A stretch of DNA of 35,967 nucleotides from Schoenoplectus triqueter (Eukaryota > Streptophyta > Magnoliopsida > Poales > Cyperaceae): NCBI GenBank assembly GCA_964058805.1, contig CAXKVV010000464.1, positions 1 through 35,967 of the forward strand. The letters run 5' to 3'. The notes under the pieces are model-generated. The model ran no database searches. It was not told the origin of the DNA and saw nothing but the letters and a program-made list of their open reading frames with translations. The position numbers and the translations under genes were made by a program. This document shows positions 1 to 9,990 of the stretch, in pieces. Numbering within the stretch: position 1 is the first letter of the stretch; each line of letters starts with the position of its first letter.

Positions 1-119
1 AAAGATGTCCTTTATAAAAATATGATATTTCATCCTGAGTTCCTGACCATCTCGTTTGGAAATACATTATCTGGTGATATACTAAATGCCCAACCCCGAT
101 ATCCAGGGGACCAGAGATT

Positions 120-705
120 ATAATTGAGCAACTACCCCATCAGGCCGGTCTTCCACGTCATTTAAACCACAATACAATATTTATTATTTTTTCATAGTTA
201 TCGCAAGCCAAAACCCTATAGCCTTTTATGACGGCAAACCAAAACCCACCGTTGAATCTCCATCGAACGCAATTCAGCTTCGGATGCTATCGCTAATTGC
301 GATATTACCATTATGACATCAGCAAATTTGGACTCATCTCGCCGCCCTACGTCAGCGCCTCACGTGGGCGACTGAACATTGTTTAATTTTATGCCAATCC
401 CGCTCGTTACCTGATTGCACAGAAAACAGGATTCCCTACATTGACTATCTCTGTAATGAACATATCACCTACCCGATGAACATTAAAATCGACCTGCTTC
501 ACAAAAGTACACACAGAGATAAGAGTAGTAAAATCTAGTATTTCACGAGTCAAACCGTGCTCCTCCTTTAAAGCTGTGTATATATATATTCGTCCCATCT
601 TTTTGCTGTATTTATTCAAAAATAGTAAAGCAATCTACAACACTCCACAGATATTTTATACTCCATCAGTTTCCTTTCTCCGCTCTTTTCTATCCCAGCT
701 TTTCC
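120..705 (+). promoter_or_regulatory. Promoter and 5' UTR of the ERF gene
   Basis: A TATA box (TATATATATA, about 579-589) lies ~120 bp before the ATG, so transcription probably starts near 610-620. Upstream there are several bZIP/TGA-type sites: CCACGTCA (153-160), TGACG (229-233), TGACATCA (314-321) and TACGTCA (348-354). There is also a GCC-box core GCCGCC (341-346) and a perfect G-box CACGTG (361-366). W-box cores occur at 441-445 (TTGAC) and 549-553 (GTCAA). The leader is pyrimidine-rich. TGACG (as-1) and GCC boxes are established jasmonate, salicylate and ethylene response elements. That they act on this gene is inference from position. Confidence 0.6.
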
Positions 706-1353
706 ATGGAATTCTTTTCTGATTCTTACTGCCAGCACTCTTACTCCACATACGATCCTTACTACCAGAACTCCCAATTGAGTAACGAAACCATATCCGG
801 ATCCTCTGTCGAATCGATGCCCGACCCGTTACAGTTCGACATTAGCAGCTCCGCCAGTGTTACGAAAGAAATTGAGGTTCAATCGACCACAACAAAGAAT
901 GATGAGAAAAAGAAAGATGGGGGAGACCAAGAGAAGTGCTACATCGGAGTAAGAAAGAGGCCGTGGGGCAAGTTTGCTGCCGAGATAAGGGATTCGACAC
1001 GTAACGGTGTCCGGGTTTGGCTTGGTACCTTCGGCAGTGCTGAGGAGGCAGCTATGGCATATGATCAGGCCGCCTTTTCTGTCAGAGGTCCCATGGCTGT
1101 GCTCAATTTCCCAGTGGAGGTGGTCCGGGAGTCACTCAGCCAATTGGATTGGACGAATGAGGCCGGCTCCTCACCTGTTCTGGCTCTGAAGAAGAAGCAT
1201 TCGATTAGGAAGCGTACAGGCAATAAGAAGAAAAGTACTGGCAACAAAAGAAACAAGGTCCTGAGAGATTCTGTGGTGGAATTGGAGGATTTGGGTCAGG
1301 ATTATTTGGAGGAGCTATTAAGGGTTTCTGAAACGAATTCCTGTGGTTGGTAA
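706..1353 (+). CDS. AP2/ERF transcription factor, group IXc (ERF1/ORA59-like)
   Basis: Encodes a 215-residue intronless ethylene-response factor, expected to act in the nucleus on GCC-box (AGCCGCC) promoters in ethylene, jasmonate and pathogen responses. The single AP2/ERF domain spans about residues 79-136, with the [14 protein letters not shown] block, WLGTF and the AYDQAAF helix. Ala91 and Asp96 match the Ala14/Asp19 signature that separates ERF from DREB proteins. A basic stretch (about residues 162-185, KKKHSIRKR then KKK and KRNK) is a probable nuclear signal. The C terminus carries [16 protein letters not shown] (190-205), the acidic EDLL/CMIX-1 activation motif typical of group IXc. 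The N terminus is Ser/Tyr/Gln-rich. The length fits ERF1/ORA59 (about 220-245 residues). The start is chosen because ATG 706 lies in a favourable CCATGG context and is the first ATG after the TATA box. The second domain residue is Ile (YIGV) where most family members have Arg (YRGV). No neighbouring gene is close. The exact orthologue cannot be assigned without a tree. Confidence 0.95.
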   Translation: MEFFSDSYCQHSYSTYDPYYQNSQLSNETISGSSVESMPDPLQFDISSSASVTKEIEVQSTTTKNDEKKKDGGDQEKCYIGVRKRPWGKFAAEIRDSTRNGVRVWLGTFGSAEEAAMAYDQAAFSVRGPMAVLNFPVEVVRESLSQLDWTNEAGSSPVLALKKKHSIRKRTGNKKKSTGNKRNKVLRDSVVELEDLGQDYLEELLRVSETNSCGW

Positions 1354-1470
1354 TTAATTGTAAATCTGAGACTATAGATTATTGTCTTCAATTTCTCTTC
1401 GTCAGTTAGCTATTTCTTAATTTTTTTGTTTGTTGAGTATTTAAGAAATCTGAAACATAATAATATTGTA
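1354..1470 (+). terminator. Probable 3' UTR and polyadenylation region of the ERF gene
   Basis: After the TAA stop the sequence is T-rich, with TGTAAAT soon after the stop (about 1360) and an AATAATA-type near-upstream element at about 1459-1465. This is the loose arrangement expected of a plant poly(A) site. The cleavage position cannot be fixed from sequence alone. Confidence 0.35.
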
Positions 1471-1623
1471 TATGCACATCTCTCTTTTCCCGTTTTATGG
1501 GTTTTGCCTTTGTCTTTAACCTCAATTAAGATTAAGAAAAAATAATTAATTGGTACTTGAGATTTCTAAAAAGGATTAACGAAAGGTACGATAATATTTT
1601 AATTAGTGGAGGGCTGGAATATT

Positions 1624-1640
1624 CCCCCCCCCCCCCCCCC
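1624..1640. repeat. C17 homopolymer tract
   Basis: Seventeen consecutive C residues about 270 bp downstream of the ERF stop codon. On the minus strand this is G17, which could form G-quadruplex structures. Tract length is likely to vary between individuals and to be error-prone in assembly. Confidence 0.9.
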
Positions 1641-2439
1641 ATTTCTTTCTCCTTTTTCACTTTTACAATAATTGATTGTTGTTGCCAGTTGACACAGATA
1701 GAATTATCTTCTCTGTCCGTTATGGTCATTATTTGTGATAAAATTTAGTTAATTTCATTCATATATATGATGGTTGTACAATCACTAGTTAAAAGGACGC
1801 ATTTTTTGTAAATTGGTGTAAAGCTTTTTCAATACCAAGACTAGTGTCAATTTTTTTCTTTAATTTACCAACACCAATTTCATTATGAAACAATTATAAA
1901 ATCCATATGTCTACCGATCGATTGTATCACTCGGTACCATTAGTAAATTTACTTAAAGGTGCATGCAATACTGCAATCTTTCATATTAGTTTAGCATTAT
2001 TTGTACCATAGGTTTCGTTTTGTTTTACAAAAAATGGTGGCCTATACCTTAATTAAGCAATTTTTCGGAAGAAATCGATTTAAAGGAACTAAATAGATTG
2101 AAGTGGATTATCATTTTATTCCAATACATACTGCACTTTCTTTAATTCAAGTTAGTGACAAAAATAGTAATATACTTGGTTAGTAAAACAAAAATAAATA
2201 AATACAATAAAAAGACATCCCAGTTAATTGGGCCAGTAATTTATTTTCATATGTACTGACGCCGTCTCATATTTAGTATTTCAAGAACAGATCAGAACTT
2301 GCGAAAGAATAAGAAAACAATTTTCCGCTGCATATATAAGAAGAAGATATATTAGGGGAAACAAATTATTGGAATGAAAAAAGGCATTTATTTTTTGTTC
2401 AAAATATTTTTACCGCTACAAAAAATAGTTATAACTTTT
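1641..2439. other. AT-rich intergenic DNA, nothing identified
   Basis: No reading frame, RNA gene or transposon signature that I can support. Short open frames here are low-complexity and lack codon structure. Confidence 0.5.
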
Positions 2440-2985
2440 CTACCTGATGTGCGGTGTAAAAGTTGAATAAGTGATATAATTGTCAATGACAGGTATATAT
2501 TTGTTAAATGAAACATACGTATATATATTAATTACAATTTATCCACCCAAAAACAGTAATAATTTTTTTCACCTGGCTAATATAATTATTAATGATAATT
2601 ATTTATTTATTAAACGGAGCACATAATTATTTACTGTAAAGTTTGAACAATCTTTTAATAAATATAAGTTATATTAAATCATTTATGAAATATAAATTTA
2701 ATTTAACATATATGTTAACTTTGATAGTAATAATTATGTGTTCTGTACTTCTGTTTAATAAATATATGATCACTGTTAATAATCAACTGTTAAATTTTTA
2801 CACTGCATATATGACAATTGTTACATTGCACATGAGATAAAAAATTATAATAGCTTTTAGGGTGGACAATAATTAATAATTATTTGTTTTGTTTAACAAA
2901 TACAGTACTTTGTTTAATAAATATATTTTTATAGTTAACAATTATTTTTGCTATTTAAATTTTACACTACTACATATGAATCCTT
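2440..2985. mobile_element. Old foldback (long inverted repeat) element, family E
   Basis: The segment around 2447-2520 (containing GTGTAAAAGTTGAATA and AATATATTTGTTAAA-like runs) pairs imperfectly with the reverse complement of 2895-2975 (TTTACACTACTAC end). A second, direct copy of the right-arm unit lies at about 2747-2823 (GTTTAATAAATATAT...TTTTTACACTGCATATATG). The arms are diverged, so the exact ends and target duplication are not resolved. Best read as a degraded MITE with a duplicated arm. Confidence 0.4.
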
Positions 2986-3966
2986 TCGGGGCTCTTTTTT
3001 TCTAATAAGAAACAATGTACGCAAGAATGGATGAAGATAGCATGCACGCATGGTTCTCCACTTTCATTCTTCAACTCCCATCAACTATTAATTTCAAGCT
3101 TGGTCTTCAGTACTCCTATTTCTGGTGTTCTTTTATTTGATATATTCTAGAATTTGTGTTCAGACGCAGACGCAGACGCACACAAAATTTCAGGTCTTTC
3201 GCTTTTTAGGTTATCAGCGTAGACTAATTACATATCAATAGGTTTAAATTATTGGTCATATCTTTTACTTCGTCTATTTGGAGGGGCTGCTGAAATTGAA
3301 TTTACTTCTGACTTGTTCTTTTATACGATCGGCGCGCACAAACATTCAAATTTAATTCGATCCATTGAATTCTGTGGAAACAAAATAAAATCGGACAACA
3401 GTGTGCTGGGTGCTTATTGTCAAATTTCTCATGCAGTGCAAAACTGTTAAATAATTATAGGCTGACGTACCAATCATCGGCAATGTGCTATTTTGGGGAA
3501 TCATACCTTCTGCATTTTTTACAGTTCAATTAATTTCAGCCATTCAAAACACTCAGCGCGGATCTTGATGCTGCTCGGATACTGTAGCAACTGCAAAAAA
3601 TATGTCAATATACACTTTAAACTTGCTCCCCAATGTGAACTCCTATTTTGAACCATATATGATGTTGTCAATGATTTCACCATCGTCAGAGGGTCACTTC
3701 TCAAATTCAATCAATAATCCCATTTCTTGACCAGAGAGACCACAAATTACCTTTTTCCTTATAAAGATAATATATTAAATTGGGTCTAAGTAATGATGTT
3801 TGTGTAATATATATACTTCTTCTTTCTGAAACCAAAGCTGACACTGCAAATTTAGTTTTTATATATAAGCGATTAACGCCGAGCTAGCTAGCGCTATAGA
3901 ATGACGCACAATATTACCTTTAGAAATATTGGATGCACCAATATATTGCTGAGCATTAATTTCAAG
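2986..3966. other. Intergenic DNA with one weak exon-like remnant
   Basis: Mixed AT-rich sequence with a short (GACGCA)3 tract near 3163-3180. The only coding-like part is described separately at 3519-3605. Nothing else is recognisable. Confidence 0.4.
3519..3605 (-). pseudogene. Exon-like remnant of an unrecognised gene
   Basis: On the minus strand a polypyrimidine tract ending in TTTTTTGCAG (acceptor-like, about 3595-3605) precedes a stretch reading LLQYPSSIKIRAECFEWLKLIEL, which has natural amino-acid composition and could form an amphipathic helix pair. It runs into a TAA, and a donor-like AAGGTATGA follows within 20 bases at about 3505-3512. This could be a fossil exon captured or left behind by rearrangement. 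I do not recognise the family and no flanking exon is convincing. Confidence 0.2.
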
Positions 3967-3971
3967 CACAG
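3967..3971. repeat. Target-site duplication CACAG (left copy)
   Basis: The 5 bp CACAG immediately outside the left LTR is repeated exactly at 12606-12610 outside the right LTR, fixing the outer limits of the copia insertion. Confidence 0.85.
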
Positions 3972-4281
3972 TGATGATTCTTGGATAACAGATTAGTAGT
4001 TGAGAAATGCTAGTCGGAAATATTAAGAAAATGAAAGATAATTTTTATATTCTGATTTGTCGCTGGTACATGATATTTATATAGTTTGTATCAAATGGTA
4101 CTCTCAATGGTAATAAACGGAAAAAAAGAAAAAAAAATAGAAGCAGTATTACATATTGCTCCTCTATTTTTATTATGGGCCAGTGATAAAATAGTTATAA
4201 GTTTTGAGATCCAAATTAAATAAATAAAAAATTATTTACTACTTAATCTTATTGAATTATTTATCTATTATTTCTTCAACA
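3972..4281 (-). repeat. 3' LTR of the copia element (310 bp)
   Basis: On the minus strand it begins TGTTGAAGAAATAAT directly after the polypurine tract and ends in CA at 3972. A TATA-like TATATAAATAT motif lies at about 4074-4086 on the minus strand. It aligns along its length with 12255-12605. It holds a ~24 bp segment (about 4151-4174) that the other LTR lacks. Confidence 0.85.
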
Positions 4282-4295
4282 CCCCACTCAAGTTA
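4282..4295 (-). other. Polypurine tract of the copia element
   Basis: Minus-strand CTTGAGTGGGG abuts the TGTT start of the 3' LTR, matching the TTGAGGGGGAGTGTT arrangement usual for plant copia elements. Confidence 0.75.
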
Positions 4296-5040
4296 GAGGT
4301 GAGTAAGGATCTATCATTCCTAATTTGTAAATATTTTTTTCAAAATGATGTAGAATCCAACCCCTTAGTAAATAAGTCAGCATGTTGATCTTCACTCTTA
4401 ACATAAGGAGTTTTATTTTTTTTTGGATTGAATTATTTCTCGCAAAATATAATAATTCACTTCAATATGTTTAGTTCTTTCATGAAGTATGGGATTTGAA
4501 GCTATATGTCTATCGGCTTGGTTATTATAAAATATTTTTATAGGAGCTTAATGATTGATTCCTAAGTCTTCGAGTATTTATTTAATTCACTCGAGCAAGC
4601 CACAATATTTTATTTTATTTACTTTTTATGTGACTATATACCCACATATAAATGTATAAAAACCGATAGTTGACTTTCGATCAAAACTTCTATCCCAATT
4701 TACATCAGAATAGCCATACACTTCGTTAGAATTATTATTCTTAAAATAAATTTCTTTTCCAGATATTCCTTTAAATACCTTAAAATTCTATCAATAGCTT
4801 CTAAATGAGATGTCCTATATGAATGTATAAATTTATTAATTTGACTAATTGAATATAAAATATCAGGTCTAGTTATGGTAAGAAAAAATAGTTTATCTAC
4901 TAATCATTGAAATTGATTGATATCTTCTAATCTTCTAAGGGTTTATCATTTTTGATATTTAGTCTATATTTGCTATCAATAGGGGTCGTTACCGGTTTAC
5001 ATCCTAGTTTATTCATTTATTTTAATAAATTAAATATATA

Positions 5041-5053
5041 TATATATATATAT
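5041..5053. repeat. (TA)n tract at the left edge of MITE A1
   Basis: TA dinucleotides flank the foldback element here and again at 5464-5480. They probably derive from a TA target in the copia RT sequence (coding TATATTTAA) expanded after insertion. Confidence 0.6.
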
Positions 5054-5463
5054 GAGTGGAGATAGCGTGAGCAAGCTCACGGAGGCCTTCCATGAGCTTA
5101 ACTCAAAAAACATATTAAATCATTTTGAAATTTTAATTTATCATTCTCATTAAATTCTTTATATGAAAATCTCATGGTATGCAAAAATTTGGAGCGTTTT
5201 GAGCTTTTTAAGTTATCATTTTTAATTTTTGAAAATCAGCTCTAAAAATAATAATAATATATTCAATACTTGAACATCATTTTAAAAAATTGAAAACGGT
5301 GAATTAAAAAGATCAAAATGCTCCAAATTTTTGCATCCCATGAGATTTTCATATAAAGAATTTAATGAGAATGATAAATTAAAAATTCGAGATGATTTAA
5401 TATGTTTTTTGAGTTAAGCTCACGGAAGGCCTCCGTGAGCTTAAGCTCACGCTATCTCCACTC
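5054..5463. mobile_element. Foldback MITE, family A copy 1 (410 bp), inside copia RT
   Basis: The two ends are inverted: left GAGTGGAGATAGCGTGAGC, right GCTCACGCTATCTCCACTC. Pairing continues for roughly 170 bp per arm, including TTAACTCAAAAAACATATTAAATCAT and ATATGAAAATCTCATG-type blocks and their complements, leaving a short central loop. Near each end is a smaller nested palindrome centred on AGGCCT (about 5072-5098 and 5417-5443). Copia RT resumes in frame order on both sides (LFISK on one side, YIFNLLK..LGCKP on the other), proving insertion after the copia element. No coding capacity. A diverged second copy is at 31521-31934. Confidence 0.88.
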
Positions 5464-6796
5464 TATATATATATATATATTTTGAAATAAATAGACCCTT
5501 TGGAGAACGAGTAATTTCAATGTCTAAGAAATACTTCAATATTCCTGAATATTTTATATTAAATTTCTCTTTTGTTTGAGCCTTAACCTTTCTTATTTCT
5601 TCCATGTTAGGTCTGATAACAATTATATCATCTATATAGATAAGAATAATAGTTATACAATATTTACTAATTTAAAAAGAAAAAGAGCGATTGACATTAG
5701 TGACCTTTAAATCATAAGAAATTAAATAAGAACTTAATTTTTTCATATCATATTCAAGATAATTTCTTTAACTCAAAAATTATCTTGTTTAACTTACACA
5801 CTAAGTTAGCATCACATTTCTTCTTATGCTCGAGTGGAAGCATCATGTAAATCCTTTTTTTTAATGTTTTATGTAGGAATGTATTTCTCACATCTAATTG
5901 ATATAGGGTCCAATTTTCATTTACCGTTATTGAAAAAAGAATTCTAATGATATTTATTTTTGCTACAGGTGTAATATTTCGTCATAGTATATCTCATATG
6001 TTTGGGTATAACATTTGACTATCAACCATGCTTTATATCTTTTTACGGTTCCATCACTGTTGTTTTTAATTTTATATACTCATTAACACCCAATCGGTTC
6101 TTATTTTTTTGGTATTTGAATGATTTCCCAAGTTTTTTTTTCAAGAGCTCTCAAATCTTCTTCTGTTGCTTTGCACCATTTGGGATTCTCAATAGTATCA
6201 CTAAAGAATATTGGCTCTTCCTCTTTAGAGATAGAATCCAAGTAGGCCTTGTGATTGGTTGAGATTTTTTTATATGTAATAAATTTTAAAATAGAATATT
6301 ATATCTTGTTGGTTAATCTTTTAACCTTGTAGATAGTTGAGTCTCTCGGTTTGACATTCTTAAAGGCACTTCCTTAACATCTTCTTCTAGTTGTTCATCA
6401 TTTTGAGAGATTTTCACTACTTATTCATCGAGTTGAGGATTTTCCTCTATCTCAATCTCGAGTTGTAATTCTTCTTCTCACTTGGTATTGGTTTCATTTT
6501 CTACTTATACCATATCTTGATTTATCTCGATTGGCTTGAGAAATGAAAGCTCAATTGATGGCTCTTTAAGGTATCTTTCATTTATTTCTCACTTATTATA
6601 AAGCTCATTTTCTTAGAAAATTATATTTCTTGAGACAATTTTTTTTAATTGGATCAAATTACTTGTATCCCTTTTATTGAGATGAATATCTAAAAAAACC
6701 TTAATTGCTCTAGTCTAATATCAAATTTTATCTTATTTGTTATTATTATAGACATGACACGTGCATCTAAATATTTTTAAATGATCAATGACTATT

Positions 6797-6801
6797 TTTT
6801 T
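6797..6801. repeat. Candidate TTTTT target duplication (left)
   Basis: Five T residues precede the TG start of the 5.07 kb element and five T residues (11870-11874) follow its CA end. The T-run context makes the exact duplication ambiguous. Confidence 0.5.
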
Positions 6802-7301
6802 TGTTAAACCATGAAAAAATTATTAAATGTTAATGACGATTAAAGTAATAATCACAAATTTTAATTACAATTAAGAATTTACGTAATGCAATAATTAACA
6901 AAACTTGAATATAATAATCTAATTTAATTATTTTATGAATTATAAATAAATAAAGATAAAGCTTATTTACGACCTTATCTAATGATCAAATGAATAATCA
7001 AATAAAAAGACAGAAATAATACAATGCGCGAACATACTAATGACTGAGAATAACCGATATAAAATAATTAATCACCTAAAATAATTTAAATCAAAAATGT
7101 TAATTCATTAAATAAATATAATCGAAATATTTCTAAACGAGCTCTGGATTTAACCCTATTTTGATTTAACAAATAAATAAATGATTTACAATAATAAAAT
7201 ATTCAAATTTCCTAAATTTAATAACCAGAAATGAGTAGAAATCCGATTTGTCACACCAATGGCCACAAAATCTCTGCCATAGAGAATCATATACTGTCTA
7301 A

Positions 7302-7475
7302 AATTTCTCTCTCTCATTTAAAACTCACTCATTCTCTCTCACTCCCTCTCCCTCCTCTCTCTCTCTCTCCCATTTATTACCCCCACCGACCCATCCCATC
7401 GTATTTACTCCTCTACTCTCTCTCCCCTTCTCTCTCTTTCCACCCGAAGACTCAAAAGCCTCTATGTCACTCTTT
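7302..7475 (+). repeat. CT-rich low-complexity tract
   Basis: Dense CTCTCT runs resembling a plant 5' leader or LTR pyrimidine patch. The open frame across it (7231-7593) is Leu/Ser/Pro low-complexity and is not a convincing protein. Confidence 0.7.
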
Positions 7476-7699
7476 TTTTCTCTCGCTCGCTCCTGATAGA
7501 TCCGTTCCCCCTTGCCTTTCTTCTCTCATGTCTCCATTAAGGCGATGCCGTCCCTCCCCCTCACTCCACTCCTCCGCTATCACCTGCCCTTGACTTTCTC
7601 CTCTCGTGGGGTTCCACCAACCCTAGACCAAGTTGTCAGCCCTGAGTCAGCCCTCTTTTCTTTCACTTCTTGTGACTGTGCATTGCCTGCTCCTCTATA

Positions 7700-8870
7700 A
7701 GATCCCCTGGCTCCCCTCCTTCTCTCTTGTTGTTTGCTTGTTGTCTCATGTGTTGAGAAGTAGTTCTATTTTTATTTTTCTGGTGAGAATAGATTTTTCT
7801 TTCTTTTCCTTGTGAATCTGTGTCGTGTTCCTAGGAGGAGGGAGAAGTCGGAGCTCTTGAGGAGGAGGTGCTCGCCAGTTGTGCTTGCTGCCTCGCTTTG
7901 TCGGATTTGTTTCCCTCTGTTGTCTGTTGGTTCCGCCACTAGTAAACCCTAGCTCTGGTTGGCTTTCTTTTATTGATTTTGCTTGGTTTGTGTAGCAGTT
8001 GCCTGTTTTGAGCTCTTATTTTGTTCATTGGTTGATTGTGTCTTGGTTTCGCTTGGTTGCTTGTTGATTTTGTTTTGCCTTGGTACACTAGTACTGTCAG
8101 TACTAGTGAGGCGAGGTTGTTGCATGCTGGTTGACCTGATTGCTGGTTGCTTGAAACCTTGGGTGCTGAATCGTATGCTGATATTTGATATGCTTATGAA
8201 ACTGTTGGTAAGATTGGGATGGGATGTGCCTTGATTTTTTTTTGTTGGTACTTGTTGGGTTGAGCATGTCTGATCAATTAGGGTTGGGAGTGATACTGGT
8301 AATTGTTTTCTGATTTCCTGACATTGTTGATGCCCATTTTTGTTGCTTTGTATGCTGGTAAATACTAAAGAGGTTATGATACTACACCTGCTTAGTCTGT
8401 TCCTTGATTTTCTTGTCTGGTTTGCTGGCCCCTGACATGTGTGAACCAACTTGGCTGTTGTTTCCCTGAATCAGGTACTTTGTGGGTTATGCGGATTGTG
8501 TTGGGTTGGTTGCTGGCATGGACTGTTTCTGTGCTGATGTTGTTTTGCTGGTATCATTATTTGTTCTTTATGGGGTTATGATAATTGATGTGGCTGCCTT
8601 GTTGTTGCCCTGATGTGGTACCTTATTTGTTATCTTATTTATGCCTATTGGTTGTCCCTCTAGTCTAGTACCCTTGTGCTTCCTACCTATTCTAATACTA
8701 ATATCTTGCTGACTTGGAGTGTTGCTTGTTGTTGCATGTGCTACCTGTTGATTTCTTATTGTTGCTGAAGTTGGTTTCCCTTTTATTTTGGGCCGTACTG
8801 GTTGTGGCTTAAGAATTAGGTAGTTAATCTGAATTGGGCCTAAAGATATTTTTAAATGGACCATGGGCCG
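7700..8870 (+). other. T/G-rich non-coding middle of the 5.07 kb element
   Basis: Composition is T- and G-rich on the + strand, as in plant introns or long leaders, with no coding frame that I can recognise. The minus-strand open frames here are Gln/Thr/Asn-rich reflections of this bias. Confidence 0.4.
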
Positions 8871-9399
8871 AGTAAATAACTAAGGAGTGAAAATATACTT
8901 AAAGAATCGGCCCAACTCCTAATAATCAAGATTTGAGAAAAATAAGAGTTTCATTAGGCCGATGATTTAACTAATAATTAATTAAATTAGGATTAGTTCT
9001 AAAATAATTAAGGCCTAATGACTTAAAAGTCTCAAGATAATTAAAAGTGCTTAAATTAAAATATGCATAATTAATTGAAGGTTGCCCCGAAAGGATTGGT
9101 GGTATCCATGGACTAATTACGTAGTCAGCGTATGATCCCGAACATTAAAACACCAACACACTATAATATAATAAAAATGTTTAATTTAAATTTGAGTTTT
9201 ATTGAGTTTCTTTTCTTTTTGTTTTTATCTTATTTTATTTTATTTATTTATTTTAGTTATACTTCTATAATATAGAAAATCTAATTTATGAAAATAATAT
9301 TAGTAAATAGAATAAAATATAATAAAATATATATTTAAATAAGATAAATAATTAAGAAGTATAGAATGATAATTGAGATATAATTATTAATCATATTAT

Positions 9400-9600
9400 T
9401 AAATATATATATATATATATATTAATCAATATCTCTATTTTTAAATATAAAAAGAAAATTTGAACATAAAATATTATATATAATATAATATATATATACC
9501 AATCAATTTCTCTAAGTATACAACTAAGTAATATTATTAAATTTTAAAATATTATATACCAATCGATTTCTCTACTTATAAATGGATGACTAAGTAATCA
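9400..9600. repeat. Degenerate AT-rich direct repeats
   Basis: ATATACCAATCAATTTCTCT (near 9496) recurs as ATATACCAATCGATTTCTCT (near 9555), each followed by ACTAAGTAAT within ~30 bp. An earlier, weaker unit (ATTAATCAATATCTCTA, about 9420) precedes them. A (TA)n run lies at 9405-9422. Confidence 0.5.
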
Positions 9601-9851
9601 ATATCGCGGCTCAGAACTAAATTAACAAATGACTTATGAAAATGATTAAAATGATAAACACGAATGAACGGATCAAAATGCGATCATTAAAATTTCCGAC
9701 GCCGCATATATACAGCAGACATGCTGCCGAATTTTTAAGTAAAGACGATGAAACCCAAACGAACGTTTAATTAAATTATCAATCTAATTTAATTGTTAGT
9801 TATGAAATAAATCAAGTTGAAACTAATAAACATCTAAGTTAAATTAAAATA

Positions 9852-9990
9852 GGTGATATAGTCGACTCGGATCCACTCGTGGAGTACGAGGTCACTCTTG
9901 ACCTGACGTACGCGGACGCCGACCCTGAGGCCGGTGTTCTACCTCCAGAGTAGAGCGACTTCGCGATCTTCACCAGCACTCTCAGGTACG
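9852..9990 (+). other. GC-richer coding-like stretch inside the 5.07 kb element
   Basis: An open stretch of 33 codons (9852-9950) begins GDIVDSDPLVEYEV, is acidic, and ends in TAG at 9951. It is followed by a splice-donor-like CTCAGGTACGG (about 9981). It stands out sharply from the AT-rich flanks. No ATG starts it and I do not recognise it, so it may be a captured exon or just LTR sequence. Confidence 0.2.

Larger units (their letters stand above)
4300..6800 (-). pseudogene. Decayed copia pol: integrase C-terminus, reverse transcriptase, RNase H
   Basis: Reading the minus strand from 6800 down to 4300 gives copia pol landmarks in order. These are the integrase tail VDHLKIFRCTCHVYN (about 6745-6790), RT start ENPKWCKATEEDLRALEKK (6137-6192) and WTLYQLDVRNTFL (about 5879-5915). 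The RT catalytic motif YIDDIIV (5618-5638) is followed by LKYFLDIEITRSPKGLF just downstream. Then come LGCKPVTTPID (about 4979-5010), the RNase H GYSDVNWD..DRKSTIGF block (4656-4715) and the C-terminal EDQHADLFTKGLDS (4352-4396). The catalytic DD pair survives, but several stops and frameshifts interrupt the frame and a MITE splits it at 5054-5463. A functional copia pol would be one continuous polyprotein. No activity is expected. Confidence 0.88.

Noticed and set aside
407..619. Minus-strand 70-codon frame in the ERF promoter
   Set aside because: Overlaps the TATA box and promoter motifs, has no recognisable domain and no supporting signals.
1007..1256. Frames overlapping the ERF coding sequence on both strands
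   Set aside because: Shadow frames of the real gene; its AP2 domain reads cleanly in the 706 frame.
6002..6262. Plus-strand 86-codon frame
   Set aside because: Antisense to the copia RT remnant, which is the real signal here.
7231..7593. 120-codon Leu/Ser/Pro-rich frame
   Set aside because: Product of the CT-rich tract in the 5 kb element; low complexity, no domain.
7970..8864. Minus-strand Gln/Thr/Asn-rich frames
   Set aside because: Reflect T/G-rich composition of the opposite strand; no homology recognised.
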